From an uncultured Litoreibacter sp. (lineage in GTDB: Bacteria; Pseudomonadota; Alphaproteobacteria; Rhodobacterales; Rhodobacteraceae): a stretch of DNA of 64,000 nt. This document shows, piece by piece, positions 17,331-25,317 of the stretch. The stretch's first letter is position 1. Each line of letters begins with the position of its first letter. The DNA lies in contig NZ_CANKWO010000002.1 in assembly GCF_947487515.1 (NCBI RefSeq), forward strand, positions 62,001 to 126,000, given 5' to 3'. The position numbers and the translations under genes are program-made. A model generated the notes under the pieces. It was not told the DNA's origin, ran no database searches, and saw only the letters and a list, made by a program, of their open reading frames with translations.

Positions 17331-18317
17331 CTAGACAGTTGATGGAACGCCGAGCCGTTCTCGGTATCGCACAGGTGGAATACCCATCGTTTTTCTAAAT
17401 TCACGACGAAACGTTTCTGCAGATCCAAACCCACAAGCTTCCCAAACGTCAGAAAGTGGGATTGTACCGTTTTCCAGCAGTTCAGCGGCCCGCGATACTC
17501 TTTCGGTTTTGAGCCAGTTCAACGGCGTTGTTCCGACCTCTTCGTGAAACCTGCGGGCCAAGGTGCGTCCACTTGTTGCGGCTGCACTGGCCATGCGTTC
17601 GATTGGCCACTCTTCATCAATTGCCCCTCGAATACGGTCCTGCAGAGCTGCCAAGCCTGATCCGACGCGGGCCTTTGGCTCGGGGCGGGGAACAAATTGG
17701 CGCTGACCGCCGTCTCTTTGGGCTGGCAAAACCAAACGTCTTGCGACGGATGCAGCAACCTGTGCGCCGAAGTCTTGGCGAATAATATGCAAACCCAAAT
17801 CAAGCCCTGCCGCTGATCCTGCCGAAGTGTAAACGCGATCACCTTCGACGAACAGCACATCAGGATCGACGTCAATTTCTGGATACATGTCAGCTAGTTT
17901 ATCCGTGTAACGCCAATGGGTCGTTGCACCTTTGCCGTTCAACAAACCAGCGGCTGCCAAAACGAAAACACCCGAACAGATCGAAGCGACCCGCGCGCCG
18001 CGCGCGTATGCGGCACGCAATGCCGCGCATAACTCTTCTGGCACCGGCGTATCCGCACCGCGCCACCCAGGAACAATGATCAGGCTCGCCTTTTGCAGCA
18101 GGTCAAGATCGTCCTCCGCGTCCAGTGTAATGCCACCAACGGCGCGAACGGGGCCAGGCTCGGCTTTTACGGTGGCGAACTGATACCAATGTTCTAATTC
18201 GGGACGTGGCAATGCGAAAAGCTCCACCGCGATCCCGAATTCAAATGTGCACAACCCGTCATAAGCGATCGCGCAAGCCAACGGGTGTTTTTCCGGCAGT
18301 GTCGCAAATTTTGTCAT
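17331..18317 (-). CDS. GlxA-type transcriptional regulator (DJ-1/PfpI domain plus AraC HTH)
   Basis: A 328-residue regulator from the ATG at 18317. The N-terminal 190 residues form a DJ-1/PfpI-like domain with the nucleophile-elbow region VASICSGVFVLAAAGLLNGK; the C-terminal 100 residues hold two AraC-type helix-turn-helix motifs ending DVWEACGFGSAETFRREFRK. This is the GlxA/FtrA architecture. It is divergent from the 18416 gene 98 bases away, which it probably controls. The longer open frame upstream of 18317 lacks family similarity. Confidence 0.92.
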   Translation of the reverse strand: MTKFATLPEKHPLACAIAYDGLCTFEFGIAVELFALPRPELEHWYQFATVKAEPGPVRAVGGITLDAEDDLDLLQKASLIIVPGWRGADTPVPEELCAALRAAYARGARVASICSGVFVLAAAGLLNGKGATTHWRYTDKLADMYPEIDVDPDVLFVEGDRVYTSAGSAAGLDLGLHIIRQDFGAQVAASVARRLVLPAQRDGGQRQFVPRPEPKARVGSGLAALQDRIRGAIDEEWPIERMASAAATSGRTLARRFHEEVGTTPLNWLKTERVSRAAELLENGTIPLSDVWEACGFGSAETFRREFRKTMGIPPVRYRERLGVPSTV

Positions 18318-18415
18318 CTTGGCAGAATCCAACCGTATGTTGTCTATTTTGCCAGTATCGCGATTTTTGGAATACTGGCAAGTCTTATGCATCACATTGA
18401 AACGGAGATAGACCA

Positions 18416-18817
18416 ATGACACTTTCCACTGATCTGCAAGCTGCAATCGAAACCTATTTCGATGCCATCCACAGCTGTGACACTGACAAATTAACGTCAG
18501 TGTTTCACCCACAATCAAGCTTGTTCGACGCGGACAACGGCACCATTTTCGTAGAACCTATCGACAGTTTTCGTGACGACGTCGCCGGGCGTGTATCGCC
18601 AGCGAGCGTTGGACAGCCACGTATGGCCGAGGTTCTAATGATCGACTTCCTTTCGCCCATCAGTGCCACCGTCAAAATTCGCATTCGGGCACATCAAAGT
18701 GTTTTCGTTGATCACCTCGGGTTTGTTTGTGGCGCAGACGGTTGGAAAATCGTTTCTAAGATCTGGCATCTTGAAAGCACTGTCGCCGCGGATGGTGAGA
18801 CACAAGCCGCAGTCTAA
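18416..18817 (+). CDS. NTF2-like (lumazine-binding-like / SnoaL-type) protein
   Basis: A 133-residue protein of the NTF2-like fold: an N-terminal helix with AIETYFDAIHSCDTDKL, HPQSSLFDADNG, and C-terminal strands TVKIRIRAHQSVFVDHL and GWKIVSKIWH. Such proteins bind small ligands or act as isomerases, and many are targets of neighbouring GlxA regulators. It has a GGAG ribosome site and is followed after 43 bases by a VOC protein on the same strand. Confidence 0.8.
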   Translation: MTLSTDLQAAIETYFDAIHSCDTDKLTSVFHPQSSLFDADNGTIFVEPIDSFRDDVAGRVSPASVGQPRMAEVLMIDFLSPISATVKIRIRAHQSVFVDHLGFVCGADGWKIVSKIWHLESTVAADGETQAAV

Positions 18818-18860
18818 CCTTCACACAAAACACCTCGATCCAAATCAATAGGAAAAAGAC

Positions 18861-19241
18861 ATGACAAAGATGAACGCAGTCGGATGGTTCGACATTTACG
18901 TAGACGACCTTGATCGGGCCGTGGCCTTTTACGAAGCCATGCTTGATGGAAAACTCGAACCGATGGGCGATCCGACAGGAGAATCCCAGATGATGAGCTT
19001 TCCCGCAGAAATGAGTGCTTATGGCGCAGGCGGTGCCTTGACCAAAGCACCTCATGCAGGGCCCGGCGTTGGCGGCACAATTGTTTACTTCATGGTCGAG
19101 GACTGCGCCGTTCAACAAGAGCGCGCAGTCAATGCTGGAGGATCTGTCGTCAGACCAAAATTCTCAATCGATGATTTCGGCTGGGTGCTTCTTTGCCAAG
19201 ACACCGAAGGAAATATGATCGGGTTTAACTCTATGAAGTAA
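18861..19241 (+). CDS. VOC family protein (glyoxalase/bleomycin resistance/dioxygenase fold)
   Basis: A 126-residue single-domain VOC protein: WFDIYVDDLDRAVAFYEAML at the N-terminus and GWVLLCQDTEGNMIGFNSM at the C-terminus, giving the two beta-alpha-beta3 modules. This family is often annotated as a glyoxalase-like or PhnB-like enzyme of unknown substrate. It has a good AGGAAAAAGAC ribosome site and is probably in one transcript with the NTF2-like gene. Confidence 0.88.
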   Translation: MTKMNAVGWFDIYVDDLDRAVAFYEAMLDGKLEPMGDPTGESQMMSFPAEMSAYGAGGALTKAPHAGPGVGGTIVYFMVEDCAVQQERAVNAGGSVVRPKFSIDDFGWVLLCQDTEGNMIGFNSMK

Positions 19242-19533
19242 AAGTTCGACGTGAAGATTTCTGTGGGCAACTAAGCGGCTGCCTAATTTGCAGATCACCG
19301 CAGCGTTTCTTTGAAGCAGTCATTAGCGCAGCCGCAGCAAATTGGCGCTTTGTCCCGCAGACTGCTAGTTCGCCTACGCTGAAATTTTGCGGTCTCAGCG
19401 AATGGCTGGTTCGACGGGCCGCACTGCAGCATTCCAAATCACCGGCCAATGTCCGCAAAGGGCCGACTACAAAACCCACTTTTTGGTTTTCGCTAGACCG
19501 AACATTGGTGCACGGCGCAGCATCGGTCACAAT

Positions 19534-19655
19534 GGGCTCTCTGCCGCTGTTCGCCGCATTATGATCCGAGGTCCGCTTTGGATCGAAGCAGGCCCCTGCC
19601 CTGCCCCACCTAGTATATTCCCGTTCCTTGGGGTTCGCGCAAGCGCGATACGCCA
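19534..19655. repeat. 122-bp long repeat, copy A2
   Basis: Same-orientation copy of 13198-13319, 122 bases, no gaps, about six substitutions. The pair brackets T6SS cassette 1 and the GlxA/NTF2/VOC group. The preceding bases (19500-19533) contain another fragment of the degenerate repeat family (GCACGGCGCAGCATCGG). Confidence 0.85.
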
Positions 19656-19704
19656 CTGTGTCACATCAGGGTGAAGTGCGCGGCCTTCACCCTCGGGCAA
19701 TCCC

Positions 19705-19974
19705 ATTAGACAGGGCCGTGTCCTCGCTGCGCTGCGGGCCGCACCAACCCTGTCGAATAGCATTGCCTCGCCCCCATCCGCGTTCGCCACGTGGCAAGGT
19801 TTCAGAGCAAGCCGCTAAAGCGGTTGTCTTGAAAACCTGCCCCAAATGGAAGGCGCGAAAAATGAACGAAGGCTACAAATTGATGAGAAAAGGAAAGGCT
19901 ATGCGTCGTGAAAGGCAAAGGTCTGTCGCAAAAGGCAGAACTATGTGTCGTCTCACACAAAGTGTGGAGCGACA
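19705..19974. repeat. Composite repeat, copy C1
   Basis: Shares its order of parts with 62076-62321. First comes an 11-base inverted repeat (ATTAGACAGGG at 19705, CCCTGTCGAAT at 19748) around a GC-rich core, then a hairpin with GCCGCTAAAGCGG, then three short units beginning AAAGGC and ending in GTCG (from 19894, 19911 and 19931). Similarity is strong in these blocks, with small insertions and deletions between them. It is not coding. Confidence 0.75.
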
Positions 19975-19983
19975 CATAGTTCT
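19937..19983. repeat. Long hairpin inside the composite repeat
   Basis: Two 22-base arms separated by three bases pair with about two mismatches (left arm starts AGAACTATGTGTCG, right arm ends CGACACATAGTTCT). Further right, 20041-20075 holds another inverted copy of the repeat unit (reverse complement GGCAAAGCTATGAGTCGC), so the segment 19894-20075 is a large imperfect inverted repeat. Confidence 0.75.
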
Positions 19984-20075
19984 TCCTTTTTCACGCCGCT
20001 AAGTCATTGATTTTGCACACCCCACAAAATGGGCGACACACCACTCTTACCTTTTGCGACTCATAGCTTTGCCTT

Positions 20076-20772
20076 CGTCGGCATAGCGGCCGTTCATGGA
20101 TTATGCAGCTAACGGCGGCAGAGAGCCCAGACCGACCGGTGCTACTATGCCGACGGTCACGGTTTAGAGCTTAGTTACAACTCATTAACATAAAGCAACG
20201 GTCGCATTTCGCATTGCCGAAGGAGGCACATCGTTATATGACTTGTGAGGCATTTATTGTGGTATGGTGCTTAAAGTTTTGAAGAAAAATACGCTTTTTA
20301 GGTTGCTATAAAATTAGTGTGGAGGACTGAGCCTCCGCCAGCACATCATTCACGCTAGTTTGCTCGGTTCGTCTCCGGTGGCCAACACTATAACACGAAA
20401 CGACCACACAGCGCATTGGGTTACCGGCCACCAGCACCCGAAATCATCGTCCAGATGGACCAAAGGCCGATCATGCATTAACAATCAAACTGGACCACAC
20501 AGGTGGGGCTGATCAGAATAGTGAGCATCTTTCGTTCCATCCGAATGCGAGGTAGCGGTGGCACCATAGTTTGTCGGCGCACGCTTTGGGATGACTTTCG
20601 ACAAAGTGTGAGGCAAGGCTCTGTTCGAAGATTTGACTTGGTATTGAAAGGATTTAGACTTTCCTTCTGATCAAGCTGGTCAAAAAAGTTGTGTATTCTC
20701 TCCGAGATTAGTACTAAAAATCTGTTTTATTCATTTCTTTAGATCTTACAGACGATAAGTGAGGCAGGCTTT
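20076..20772. other. Non-coding stretch before T6SS cassette 2
   Basis: About 700 bases without a supported gene. The first 90 bases continue the repeat family (AACGGCGGCAGAGAGCCC, near 20113). The part around 20430-20510 (CCGGCCACCAGCACCCG; CTGGACCACACAGGTGGGG) resembles the ends of some insertion sequences, but no transposase remnant can be read. From 20640 the sequence is AT-rich and probably carries the promoter of the 20773 gene. Confidence 0.4.
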
Positions 20773-21729
20773 GTGCCAAAGATAACCCCAATAGATGTAG
20801 AAACAAGCTCCAGTCCTGACTGGATCTTGTCAGAAATGTGGGTGCCATTGTTCCAAGGGAGTGGCGATGCGAAGCCTTATGCCCTTATCGATGGAGCTGT
20901 TTGGGCATCTTTGATAGGGGATCTTCAAGAGGTGCTAGAAGCGTCAGGAAAGCCCTTTTGCAGTCTATTTCAAGGAGTCACTGCAGAGGAGTTTGGCGAA
21001 GAGTCTCCTTTTTTAGTAGAGCTTGACTTAGAGGAAAAAGGCGCGCCAACTGAAATACACAGGCTACTCTTCGATCCAGGCCGTAGCCTGGCACTCGGGT
21101 TTTTCTTTCGCTCTAAGGTCGGAATTTACGAGCTCCAAAAAGCCTTTCGAAAACTCACCCGCGTCAAGGATATAGACGAAAGTTGGTACTATGTCCGGTA
21201 TTGGGAGCCAGAGTACTTTATCTTTCTGGCCTTCTTTCTTGAAGGCACGCGTCTGCTTGGAGTTTTCGAGGAGGTTGAGAGTTTCATTCTTCCTATCGAG
21301 GGTGACGTTGTGGAAGTAAAGGGTCCCTTTTCGCCTCCTGAACCTGCTGAATATGACCGTGAGTATGAGCTTGATCGATTGTTCGATGCTGGCGCGGCCA
21401 TGGTGGCAATACGGCATGCCCGTTCTTTGGAGCAAGATCACGATGCCGGATGCGACTCAGATACAGTGTACGATGTCTTTAGGACGGCTTTCTCTGGCTA
21501 TGAACTTGATTATTCAGACCTAACGGCATGTGTCGATATCGTGTATGTTTTGTTTGCTAGTTATGGCGCCGAAGCAAGCGCGAAACTTACCAAAGAAGTG
21601 ATGGAATATTGCTTTGACGAAACGGGGGAGATGAAAATTTCCTTTGAACACGTCCACGGTCAATGCATGTTTGCGCTCAAACACGGTCTTTTGCCACATA
21701 GACTACCTTTTGAAGGAGGTATCAAATAA
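20773..21729 (+). CDS. DUF4123 T6SS effector adaptor, cassette 2
   Basis: A 318-residue protein starting at GTG. Residues 35-175 follow the DUF4123 pattern: KPYALIDGAVWASL, FCSLFQGVTAEEFGEESPFLVEL, LALGFFFRSKVGIYELQKAFRKL, WYYVRYWEPEYFIFLAFFL. The C-terminal extension of about 120 residues is helical and probably recognises the effector. It is not closely similar to the adaptor at 13443, so it likely serves a different cargo. Its stop overlaps the next start by one base (TAATG). Confidence 0.82.
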   Translation: MPKITPIDVETSSSPDWILSEMWVPLFQGSGDAKPYALIDGAVWASLIGDLQEVLEASGKPFCSLFQGVTAEEFGEESPFLVELDLEEKGAPTEIHRLLFDPGRSLALGFFFRSKVGIYELQKAFRKLTRVKDIDESWYYVRYWEPEYFIFLAFFLEGTRLLGVFEEVESFILPIEGDVVEVKGPFSPPEPAEYDREYELDRLFDAGAAMVAIRHARSLEQDHDAGCDSDTVYDVFRTAFSGYELDYSDLTACVDIVYVLFASYGAEASAKLTKEVMEYCFDETGEMKISFEHVHGQCMFALKHGLLPHRLPFEGGIK

Positions 21730-22439
21730 TGCCCGGGTCACTTCCAGTAATTGGCAGCGCGTCGCGCGCTTCGCAGTCCGGCTCACGTGGATCGCAGGCT
21801 AGTCGTAAGTCGCAATCTAGTGGCGGTGGTGGGGGGTCTCGCAGTAGCGGCGGAAGCTCGACTTCTTCTAGCAAGGGCGCGCAAAAGGCCAAGAAGGCAC
21901 GCACATGCCAAAAGTGTCCGAAGTGGAGGTATCAGGTCGGTGCAAAGCTCCTGGGTGGCGTTCCGATGGTCTACACCTACTATCATCTGTTTGTAATTGC
22001 CTGGAACCGTGGCGGGAGTGGCGCTTCGGGACTAAAGATGACATTCAGTGCGTTTCCTTCTCATGACGGGAATCCAAGCGTTTGGGGCGCAATTAGTGGA
22101 GCTTCCACAAGCGATTCGAGCAAACAAGCTGAGGAAGGACATAAAAGAGATCCGAGTAATGATGCGGATATGGGGTACATCAAACCAGAAATCGCACCTG
22201 ACTATTACACAAGCGGAGAAGTTGCTCTGGGTAACAAGTTCGTCACCATAAGAGATACTAATGCAAACTACGTCCCGAAACTTTTGGCAGCTTCCTCGCA
22301 AATTGGTATGAAACGTATAAAGTATGATCCGACAGGCCCCAACAGCAACTCTTATGCCATGAGTATTGTTCGCAAAGCTAAATTACCAGATCGCAAACCG
22401 GCAGTGACTGCTCCAGGAGCAGGCATGCAATTGATATGA
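21729..22439 (+). CDS. Candidate T6SS effector with Ser/Gly-rich N-terminus
   Basis: A 236-residue protein. Residues 5-50 are Ser/Gly/Arg-rich and low complexity, then CQKCPKW, then a globular domain with VYTYYHLFVIAWN near residue 90 and PTGPNSNSYAMSIVRKAKL near residue 205. The H...G-P-N-S-N-S/T combination recalls permuted papain-like NlpC/P60-type families such as DUF3750, which would make it a hydrolase of peptidoglycan or lipid; this resemblance is weak and by eye only. Position directly after a DUF4123 adaptor and before a signal-peptide protein supports an effector role. Confidence 0.6.
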   Translation: MPGSLPVIGSASRASQSGSRGSQASRKSQSSGGGGGSRSSGGSSTSSSKGAQKAKKARTCQKCPKWRYQVGAKLLGGVPMVYTYYHLFVIAWNRGGSGASGLKMTFSAFPSHDGNPSVWGAISGASTSDSSKQAEEGHKRDPSNDADMGYIKPEIAPDYYTSGEVALGNKFVTIRDTNANYVPKLLAASSQIGMKRIKYDPTGPNSNSYAMSIVRKAKLPDRKPAVTAPGAGMQLI

Positions 22440-22846
22440 ATATTAGAAAGCGTCAACTTTTGGGTGTGGGAATTGTACTGGGCAGTCTATCAATCTGGGG
22501 AAGTACTATGGCAAAATCTGAGCCGCTGCGATTAAATCCGAATGCGGCAAATGATGAGCTTAGGGCAGCAACTGAAGGCGCATTTCTCGGGATAGGTACT
22601 GGAGAAGTGCCCTCGAAAGTTGCTGCTTTAGGCGCGCGTAGGGTTAGCTACTCACTCGATAACACGGTGGTTGGACCGGACGATTTGACTGAACAACTTT
22701 GGACAGACTCAGAGGAGAAAGGCCTGATCTTGCGTTTTGGCTTAAGACGCCGAATGTTCATGCCGGATCTGCGAATTATGGTAACTTTGAAATCAAAAAA
22801 TGGAACTGTAATTGGGGTTTATGACTTCCGAGTATTTGCGAAGTAA
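22436..22846 (+). CDS. Secreted small protein, probable immunity protein
   Basis: A 136-residue protein overlapping the effector stop by ATGA. Residues 1-26 form a signal peptide (NIRKRQLLGVGIVLGSL, hydrophobic core, small residues before the cut). The mature part is about 110 residues, beta-rich, without a recognised family. By position it is the candidate periplasmic immunity partner of the 21729 protein. Confidence 0.65.
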   Translation: MNIRKRQLLGVGIVLGSLSIWGSTMAKSEPLRLNPNAANDELRAATEGAFLGIGTGEVPSKVAALGARRVSYSLDNTVVGPDDLTEQLWTDSEEKGLILRFGLRRRMFMPDLRIMVTLKSKNGTVIGVYDFRVFAK

Positions 22847-22851
22847 TCGAT

Positions 22852-23136
22852 TTGGAGAGCTTATCCCTTACTTCAAGTATGTCGTCGGCAGAGGCAGCCC
22901 ATGTCGCTGGGCTTCATCTAAATGGCGTTCATGCTTATAATCTCCGTGACCATATCGACCACCCTGTAGAAGAGTACGACATATTATTCCGTGCTGATGG
23001 CACTGCCTTACTTGTCATTAGAATTTGGATCGACCGTGCCCCCCCATTTCGGCACAAAGTCTTCACGCTTCTTCTAGAATTTGAGAATGGTTTCTGCATT
23101 TCGAGTCATGTGGCATCAATGAAGGAGTGGGGGTAG
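22852..23136 (+). CDS. Small unknown protein at end of T6SS cassette 2
   Basis: Up to 94 residues from a TTG, or 85 from the ATG at 22879; neither has a strong ribosome site. The composition is that of a real protein, with alternating strands (YDILFRADGTALLVIRIW; VFTLLLEFENGF). It has no signal peptide. It may be a second immunity or accessory protein; the family is unknown. The following 120 bases are repeat-like. Confidence 0.5.
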   Translation: MESLSLTSSMSSAEAAHVAGLHLNGVHAYNLRDHIDHPVEEYDILFRADGTALLVIRIWIDRAPPFRHKVFTLLLEFENGFCISSHVASMKEWG

Positions 23137-23256
23137 TGTCCGCCCAACATGCCAAAACCCAATGTCTGCTATGGGCTGGGACCGGTCGTTGGGCTCCAAC
23201 GAGGCGAAAGTCGACTATGGGCCGTTCGTGTAGGCCTTAAGTATTCTTGGCTTTAC

Positions 23257-23841
23257 TTAGCGCTTAGATTTCCACCTTTGAAATCTGAAGATGAAAACAG
23301 CTTGATAGCTTCCAAAGATCAAAGTCGAAACAAAGCAAAATAGAAATAGCCACTCATGGTAGGTCAACGCTCCGATTTGAGGGGAGTCTTCGAGGTTTAG
23401 GAAAGACATTGAAAATGTGGACAAAGCAAAAGCTAAGGCCGACGAGTGAATAGCAGCACTGTGTCTCCCCAAAAATGTCATGCGCTTAGAGGCTAGGAAT
23501 AATGAGCTCTCTTCGCGAAGGTTTGCTCGCCAGGCGGCAAATTCATGGAGTGCGATGCCAAATACTGTTCGTTGCAGAACAAGTAAGGTTCTGAGGCCAC
23601 CTGTAGGGCATGTGAGTGCAGGTTGAGGGTCATGTCCACAGGCCTCAAATACAGCTTGGCGCAGGTAGCCAGGAAAAGGAACTGATCCGTTTTCGTATTT
23701 GGCCCATGTTCGCGCAGACACCCCGCACTGTTGAGCTAACTCAATTTGCGTGAGGCCAGCTGATTCTCTCATCTCTCTCAGCTTTAGATGCGTGGCATCG
23801 ATGTAGATTTTTTTGAGTTTTTGAACTGTATCACTCGCCAC
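23257..23841 (-). CDS. XRE-type HTH protein with C-terminal membrane segments
   Basis: A 194-residue protein. Residues 20-65 form a Cro/CI-type helix-turn-helix (GLTQIELAQQCGVSARTWAKYE), and the last 80 residues contain two or three hydrophobic helices (LAFALSTFSMSFL; WLFLFCFVSTLIFG). A DNA-binding head on a membrane tail suggests a membrane-tethered regulator. It starts at GTG with AAGGAA upstream. It is divergent from the Ner-like gene and shares a 242-base intergenic region with it. Confidence 0.75.
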   Translation of the reverse strand: MASDTVQKLKKIYIDATHLKLREMRESAGLTQIELAQQCGVSARTWAKYENGSVPFPGYLRQAVFEACGHDPQPALTCPTGGLRTLLVLQRTVFGIALHEFAAWRANLREESSLFLASKRMTFLGRHSAAIHSSALAFALSTFSMSFLNLEDSPQIGALTYHEWLFLFCFVSTLIFGSYQAVFIFRFQRWKSKR

Positions 23842-23931
23842 GTCGCATTTCCTTCAAGTTAGTTGTTCCTAATTTGAGGAGTAATCGTGTGTGCGACAAG
23901 GGAGAAATTACAGATGATTAGTGAGAGAAGT

Positions 23932-23967
23932 GAACAATAGTTCCAGTAGGTGTGAATAAAAGTTCAT
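23932..23967. promoter_or_regulatory. Direct repeats between XRE and Ner-like genes
   Basis: Two copies of GTGAAyAAwAGTTC lie about 20 bases apart. Each is itself a partial dyad (GAAC-N4-GTTC in the first). A repressor gene flanks each side, so this is a plausible operator for one or both. Confidence 0.35.
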
Positions 23968-24083
23968 ATGCTTTTCAGTGTGTTATGAATGATATTCTTC
24001 TTGCTAAACTTGGGTTTAGGACTTTTGGTGGTTGCGAGTTTCGATTGATCGGGGCTTGCAAGCGTAACCCGAGGAGCAACTGG

Positions 24084-24326
24084 ATGACGGATGTCGACAG
24101 CAACCGAATTCTGCACGAGCGGCGAAAAGCGGAACTTAAGATTCGTGGAACGTCTCTCGCGCAATTGTCTCGAGAACTGGGGGTATCTGGTACGTCGATG
24201 ACGTTGGTTAGTCTGCGCAAGCATCGTTCTCACAAGATCGAGCAAGCTCTTGCCAAAGCCTTAGGTCTGAGCATTGAGGAGCTCTTCAAAAGCAAAGCCG
24301 AAAACCTAGGGAAGGAAACCAAATGA
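24084..24326 (+). CDS. Ner-family DNA-binding protein
   Basis: An 80-residue Mu Ner/Nlp-like protein. The helix-turn-helix reads GTSLAQLSRELGVSGTSMT followed by the basic KHRSHKIEQALAKALGLSIEEL. The start at 24084 is set by GAGGAG seven bases upstream; the longer frame from 23952 is not similar to the family. In phage Mu, Ner represses transcription of the transposase operon. Here it lies directly upstream of tnsABC-tniQ, with a hairpin in between, so control of transposition is likely. Confidence 0.8.
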   Translation: MTDVDSNRILHERRKAELKIRGTSLAQLSRELGVSGTSMTLVSLRKHRSHKIEQALAKALGLSIEELFKSKAENLGKETK

Positions 24327-24337
24327 CCTAAAAAGTA

Positions 24338-24370
24338 AAAGCCCTCGAGAGCGCTAACTCTCAAAGGCTT
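24338..24370 (+). terminator. Hairpin between ner-like gene and tnsA
   Basis: An inverted repeat AAAGCC...GAGAG / CTCTC...GGCTT starts 12 bases after the Ner-like stop. It has no long T-run, so it may be an attenuator rather than a strong terminator. A similar AGCC...GGCT hairpin follows the second Ner-like gene at 45346. Confidence 0.4.
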
Positions 24371-24486
24371 CTAAGGTGTGTTCAAGATACGAGCCCTGAA
24401 TACACCTTCTTTGTGAACCAATTTTTGAGTCCGGTCAAGCGTGCAGGTCAGCCTGTGGGCCGGTCTCGTTCATTCAAATTGAAGGA

Positions 24487-25317
24487 GTGCCTAGCCGCCG
24501 TCCAGTTGTATGGAAGGCGAGGGCGAACTGTATGATAACAAATATAGCCAATGACCAAGAACTAAATCCATCGACCGCGCTAACATTGCCTCTGCCATCG
24601 TCGCGACAAGCCGCAACGAGGTTTTGGCCAGAAGTGTCGGCTACGACAGGCGACCTGCCTCCGCTTCCCAGCCGTTCAATGAGGCGTATTGCAAGACGCT
24701 CGAAAAATAGCTCGCGGGGAGGCGTTGTTGTACAGCTGCCAAGTTGGCAACGACCAAGGATCGTGTTGTTCGAAAGCCGTCTAGAGCTCAATGTTCTATA
24801 CGTACTTTTAGCAAGTGGTGATGTCATTGATCTGTGGGAGCAGCCCCCATCGGTCACTTACTACGATGCTAATGGAAAGCGGAGAAATCACTTCTTTGAT
24901 TTCTTGATCCAACGGGCGTCTGGGCGCAGGGTTGCGATCGCGGTTAAGCCTGCAAAAATTGCCCAGAGCGAAGGCTTTGCTGATGAATTGTGTTTTATTC
25001 GACAGGCCGTAAGCAAGAATTTTGCTGACGATGTCAGGTTAGTTACGGATCAATGTTTTTTGCGCGCCGAAGCCATCAATGCCGAGCGCTACTTTGACTT
25101 CGCGCGCTACAGAAGTGCCGATGTCGCGGATCAGCTACATCAAGTGCTAGAAACGATATCCTTTCCGACAACGATAGCGGAATTGAGCCAAAAGTTGAAT
25201 GCAGGCGGCCAAGGATTTCGCGCGGTGTTCCTAGCGATCTATGAGGGCCAACTCAATGCAGACAAAACCTCAATCATCAACTTGCAGACGGCCGTGTATG
25301 CAGGAGGTGTCCAATGA
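24487..25317 (+). CDS. tnsA: TnsA-like transposon endonuclease
   Basis: A 276-residue protein with the TnsA nuclease pattern: E100 in FESRLELNVLY, QPPSVTYYDANG, D138 in NHFFDFLI and K154 in AIAVKPAK, corresponding to the catalytic Glu, Asp and Lys of TnsA. The residue before VKP is Ala where many homologues have Glu, though E. coli TnsA also tolerates a different residue there. TnsA cuts the 5' strand at the transposon ends, allowing cut-and-paste movement. The start is GTG at 24487 or ATG at 24532; the first 75 residues are not conserved. It overlaps tnsB by ATGA. Confidence 0.88.
   Translation: MPSRRPVVWKARANCMITNIANDQELNPSTALTLPLPSSRQAATRFWPEVSATTGDLPPLPSRSMRRIARRSKNSSRGGVVVQLPSWQRPRIVLFESRLELNVLYVLLASGDVIDLWEQPPSVTYYDANGKRRNHFFDFLIQRASGRRVAIAVKPAKIAQSEGFADELCFIRQAVSKNFADDVRLVTDQCFLRAEAINAERYFDFARYRSADVADQLHQVLETISFPTTIAELSQKLNAGGQGFRAVFLAIYEGQLNADKTSIINLQTAVYAGGVQ

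Noticed and set aside
19894-19950. CRISPR-like array
   Set aside because: Only three degenerate units at 17-20 base intervals with no unique spacers of constant length.
19628-20002. 124-codon frame across repeats A2 and C1
   Set aside because: Its sequence is entirely repeat-derived and it crosses a 22-base-arm hairpin.
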